64,000 nt of DNA from Todiramphus chloris collaris (taxonomy: Eukaryota; Chordata; Aves; Coraciiformes; Alcedinidae). Numbering within the stretch: position 1 is the stretch's first letter; the number at the start of each line of letters is the position of its first letter. The stretch spans positions 37,315,203 through 37,379,202 of the forward strand of contig JANVCC010000018.1 of assembly GCA_025345505.1 (NCBI GenBank). Reading direction: 5' to 3'. The notes under the pieces were generated by a model. That model worked only from the letters and a program-made list of their open reading frames with translations. It did no database searches and was not told the origin of the DNA. Positions 61,355-64,000 of the stretch are shown here, piece by piece. Made by a program: the position numbers and the translations under genes.

Positions 61355-64000
61355 GTGTCTGGTCCCCAAAGATTCTTCTGGGATGACACAGCTGTGAAGC
61401 AGAGCTATTTGCTTAATGTCACATCTGTCACCAAGGAACTGTTACACTGGATGTGCTCACATGGTATAATTAGCATTTCCTTGTTGCTGACTGTGCCACC
61501 AGCATGTGTATCATACCACATGGTTCCATTTGTGAGAAAGAGCACTAATACCTGCCGTTTCTACCCTCCTCCTTACTTTGTCCTTCTTATGGTGTGAGGG
61601 TTGTGACTCTGGAAGAAGTCTGAAAGAAGTTAGGAGAGCATCTTGAACTGTCCCCTGTTAGCTTCCTGGAGGCAGGTAGTATTGCTATCTCAGCAGCAAT
61701 GTACAGAAGTGAGACGTGCTTCATGATGAAATAGAACTCCAGAATAGAAAATTTCCAAGAAAAAGAAAGGAATCAAGACCCCGTAACACGGCTTTGAGTA
61801 GGAACTCCCTGACATTTTAAAAGGTGTTCTAAAAGAGGTGAGCACTCATAGGAAAGTGGGCAGTCAGAGCAACCTTGGCATTTGGAAGCAAGGCAGAAAG
61901 TTGTCAAAACTGAAGATTATACAGCTGAAGAGGATGAATACTGAAAGAGAGGATTATAATTAATCTAGAAGCACCAATAATTATATAAATCACACATTTA
62001 TTCCCAATGTTACTCATTAATTGACATGAATACCCTTAACCTTGTAATATTTGGAGGGAGGCACATAACTTTCCCAGCTGTGCTGCAATATTGAACTTTG
62101 CTGTCCCAATGGACAGGACTGAACTGCCACAGCCCTAAATGGTAAGAGGCTGGGGGTGAGGAGAATGCAGGGGATATGTCTGAAAAGCTGAGACTGGTAA
62201 ACCTGAGTGACCAGCAACAACAGGAGAACGATCAGTGCCTTTGGAAGAGGTCTGCCCTCTGCCTGCCTGGAGTTGCCACCACCACACACACTCTCAAGCT
62301 TGGCAGCAGTAGCACAACCAACCTTGACCCCAGCTTGGGCAAAAAGGGGAAGAGCACCTGCCTTTTTTTCGTTGTCTGAGCAGCAACTGCCATACATGTC
62401 TACCTATTTTGCTTATGCCTAGAAGAAATTCCATTAATAGTAATGCTAATTATTTTTCTGAGCATCCAGAGGTCAATAACTGGTTGAGTCCTATTTGTAA
62501 CAACTGTAAAATACAGTTGGAGAAAATGAGAGAAAAGGCAAAGTACACTGCTTAAAACAGAGATACTTAATGTCAAAGTCTAAGGATTTCCTGGTGTTAG
62601 TATATTAAGCTTGGTTCACTGGAAGTTTGATGCTCAGCATGACTGCTGAGTTGACTACATGGGCCTGCACAGCATAAATGCACATCTGGTGTGTGCTAAT
62701 TAAATCCTGGACTCAAAGGGAAACTTTTATTTATATATTAGGTCAAGAATTAGCTTTTCACATACTAATTTTGTTCACGTTAACAGTTTCATGCGAAGCC
62801 ACTATGTAGCCATTATTATAATCTTTCAGAAAGGTTTCCATGTTGGTTTGCATTGTAGGAGGATGTGTTTCAGAGATTTACTGGGTTACTATTGCAGGTC
62901 ATCTGGGATCTTTAAGCTCGGAACTGTTAGGACCTGAATCTGTCTGTCACACAGGCCTGTTACTACAGCATGGGTTTCTGTGAGCTGATTCCAAGAAGAG
63001 CGTACTGGAGCTCATCAGTCAGAGGATATGGTGGAAGGGAAGAAACAACATAATTTCTTGAGCTAATCTTTAATTTTTGGGCTGTGTTAGAAGTCTCCTG
63101 TGCAATTTAGATAAATGGAGATTTGTTTAATTTACAACAGCTACCCTAACCTGCACTGATCTGTCCTCTCCAGGCATGTTAGGGCTCCTTTTGGTTGCTC
63201 TGGTTCTTCTAGCTGATCTATGGGGAATCAAGTTAAGATTTCTTTAATTTGAGGGACCTCCATGTAGTGGACAGTTCAGACACAGGAATGGTTATTTGGG
63301 CTTTTTTATGGTTACTTTTAGAATATGTTGTAACAATACAAGGGTGGCGTTTAAAAACCTGGGACCTTTCTAGCCTTCATCAATCATGCAGTCAGTAATT
63401 ATCAGAGGTGAAGGAAATTTTTACATTGCTGAAATAGGAACCAATCAAACTGTGAAACTGGCACTTTGGAACAATGCTGGCTTCAAAACTCCAGGCACAG
63501 TGGCATGAAATATGGAGATAGTTTGTGACTTTGAGCTCTTTGGCTTTTAATTAAATGCCTTATACCAGGAATAACCAGTTTACAGGAACTGTTGTATTAA
63601 AATCAAACTATAGATCTGTGCAATTTGCTATATTAGATTGGATGGATGATCTGGCTTTGACATTGGTGAATACTTGATACTGCAGAAGGAGACAGGCCTT
63701 CTGTAATGCTGATTGGATATAGTTCTTTATTTTGGAAATGACATTTTTTTTTCCCAGTCTTCACAACCAACTGGCTTATACCCTTGAAAGATAAAGCTAG
63801 ATTTTCTACCTATATTTGAATTCCTGTCACACTACCCAACACCTTTCAAGGACAGTAGCAATCTGTCTACTGATGTCAGAGGTTACTCAATCAGTTGATA
63901 ACTGTAACCATTAGTACTTCACATACAGAGCTCAGACTTGGCAGTGCTTATGTGCATGATCAACTTTCTTCATGAGTGGTGATATATGTAAGTATTTGGA
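61355..64000. other. Gene-poor intergenic DNA to window end
   Basis: AT-rich DNA without a recognisable gene, RNA gene or transposon. Short open frames near 62.1-62.4 kb on both strands overlap each other and look like composition effects. Confidence 0.55.

Noticed and set aside
1..64000. tRNA genes, CRISPR arrays, bacterial operons
   Set aside because: No tRNA B-box with a fitting A-box was seen, no regular direct repeat array occurs, and the sequence is vertebrate nuclear DNA.

Overview
The window looks like a piece of a bird chromosome. The evidence is compact vertebrate introns with GT-AG splice sites, several 3' fragments of CR1 LINEs (the main avian and reptilian retroposon), no mammalian-type SINEs, two CpG islands, and a gene order (SYNCRIP then SNHG5, same strand) that I recall from the human 6q14 region. 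A crocodilian or turtle cannot be excluded from sequence alone.

Region 1 to about 19.2 kb: the 5' two thirds of SYNCRIP (hnRNP Q) on the minus strand. Nine coding exons join in a perfect reading frame from the start codon at 16166 to the end of RRM3 at 182. The C-terminal RGG/tyrosine-rich part lies beyond the left edge. A large CpG island (about 16.4 to 19.2 kb) holds the promoter and noncoding first exon, and is interrupted by a 100-N assembly gap at 17915-18014. Two introns hold small, well-formed, frame-breaking exon candidates that could act as poison exons.

Region 19.2 to 32.7 kb: intergenic, no recognised gene. One orphan 222-bp candidate exon (20446-20667, minus) has good splice sites and an open cysteine-rich frame.

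Region 32.8 to 39.7 kb: the snoRNA host gene SNHG5 on the minus strand. The diagnostic feature is a well-preserved C/D box snoRNA U50 (SNORD50) at 33172-33245, about 60 nt upstream of a 3' splice site. Small noncoding exons can be followed to a second CpG island, where a TATA box sits 30 bp upstream of a pyrimidine-rich 5'TOP-type start at about 39248. A second, degenerate U50-like snoRNA lies at 35548-35614. SYNCRIP, an RNA-binding protein, and SNHG5, a translation-linked 5'TOP snoRNA host, are thus transcribed in the same direction from separate CpG islands.

Region 39.8 to 64 kb: gene-poor, AT-rich intergenic DNA with CR1 fragments (about 40.4, 43.4 and 61.2 kb) and a broken class I (gammaretrovirus-like) endogenous retrovirus on the minus strand at 45.6-48.5 kb. 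The provirus keeps one LTR, the polypurine tract, a decayed env and the integrase end of pol; gag, protease, reverse transcriptase and the other LTR are not seen. A possible LTR-like piece lies at about 49.5 kb. I see no protein-coding gene between 50 and 64 kb.
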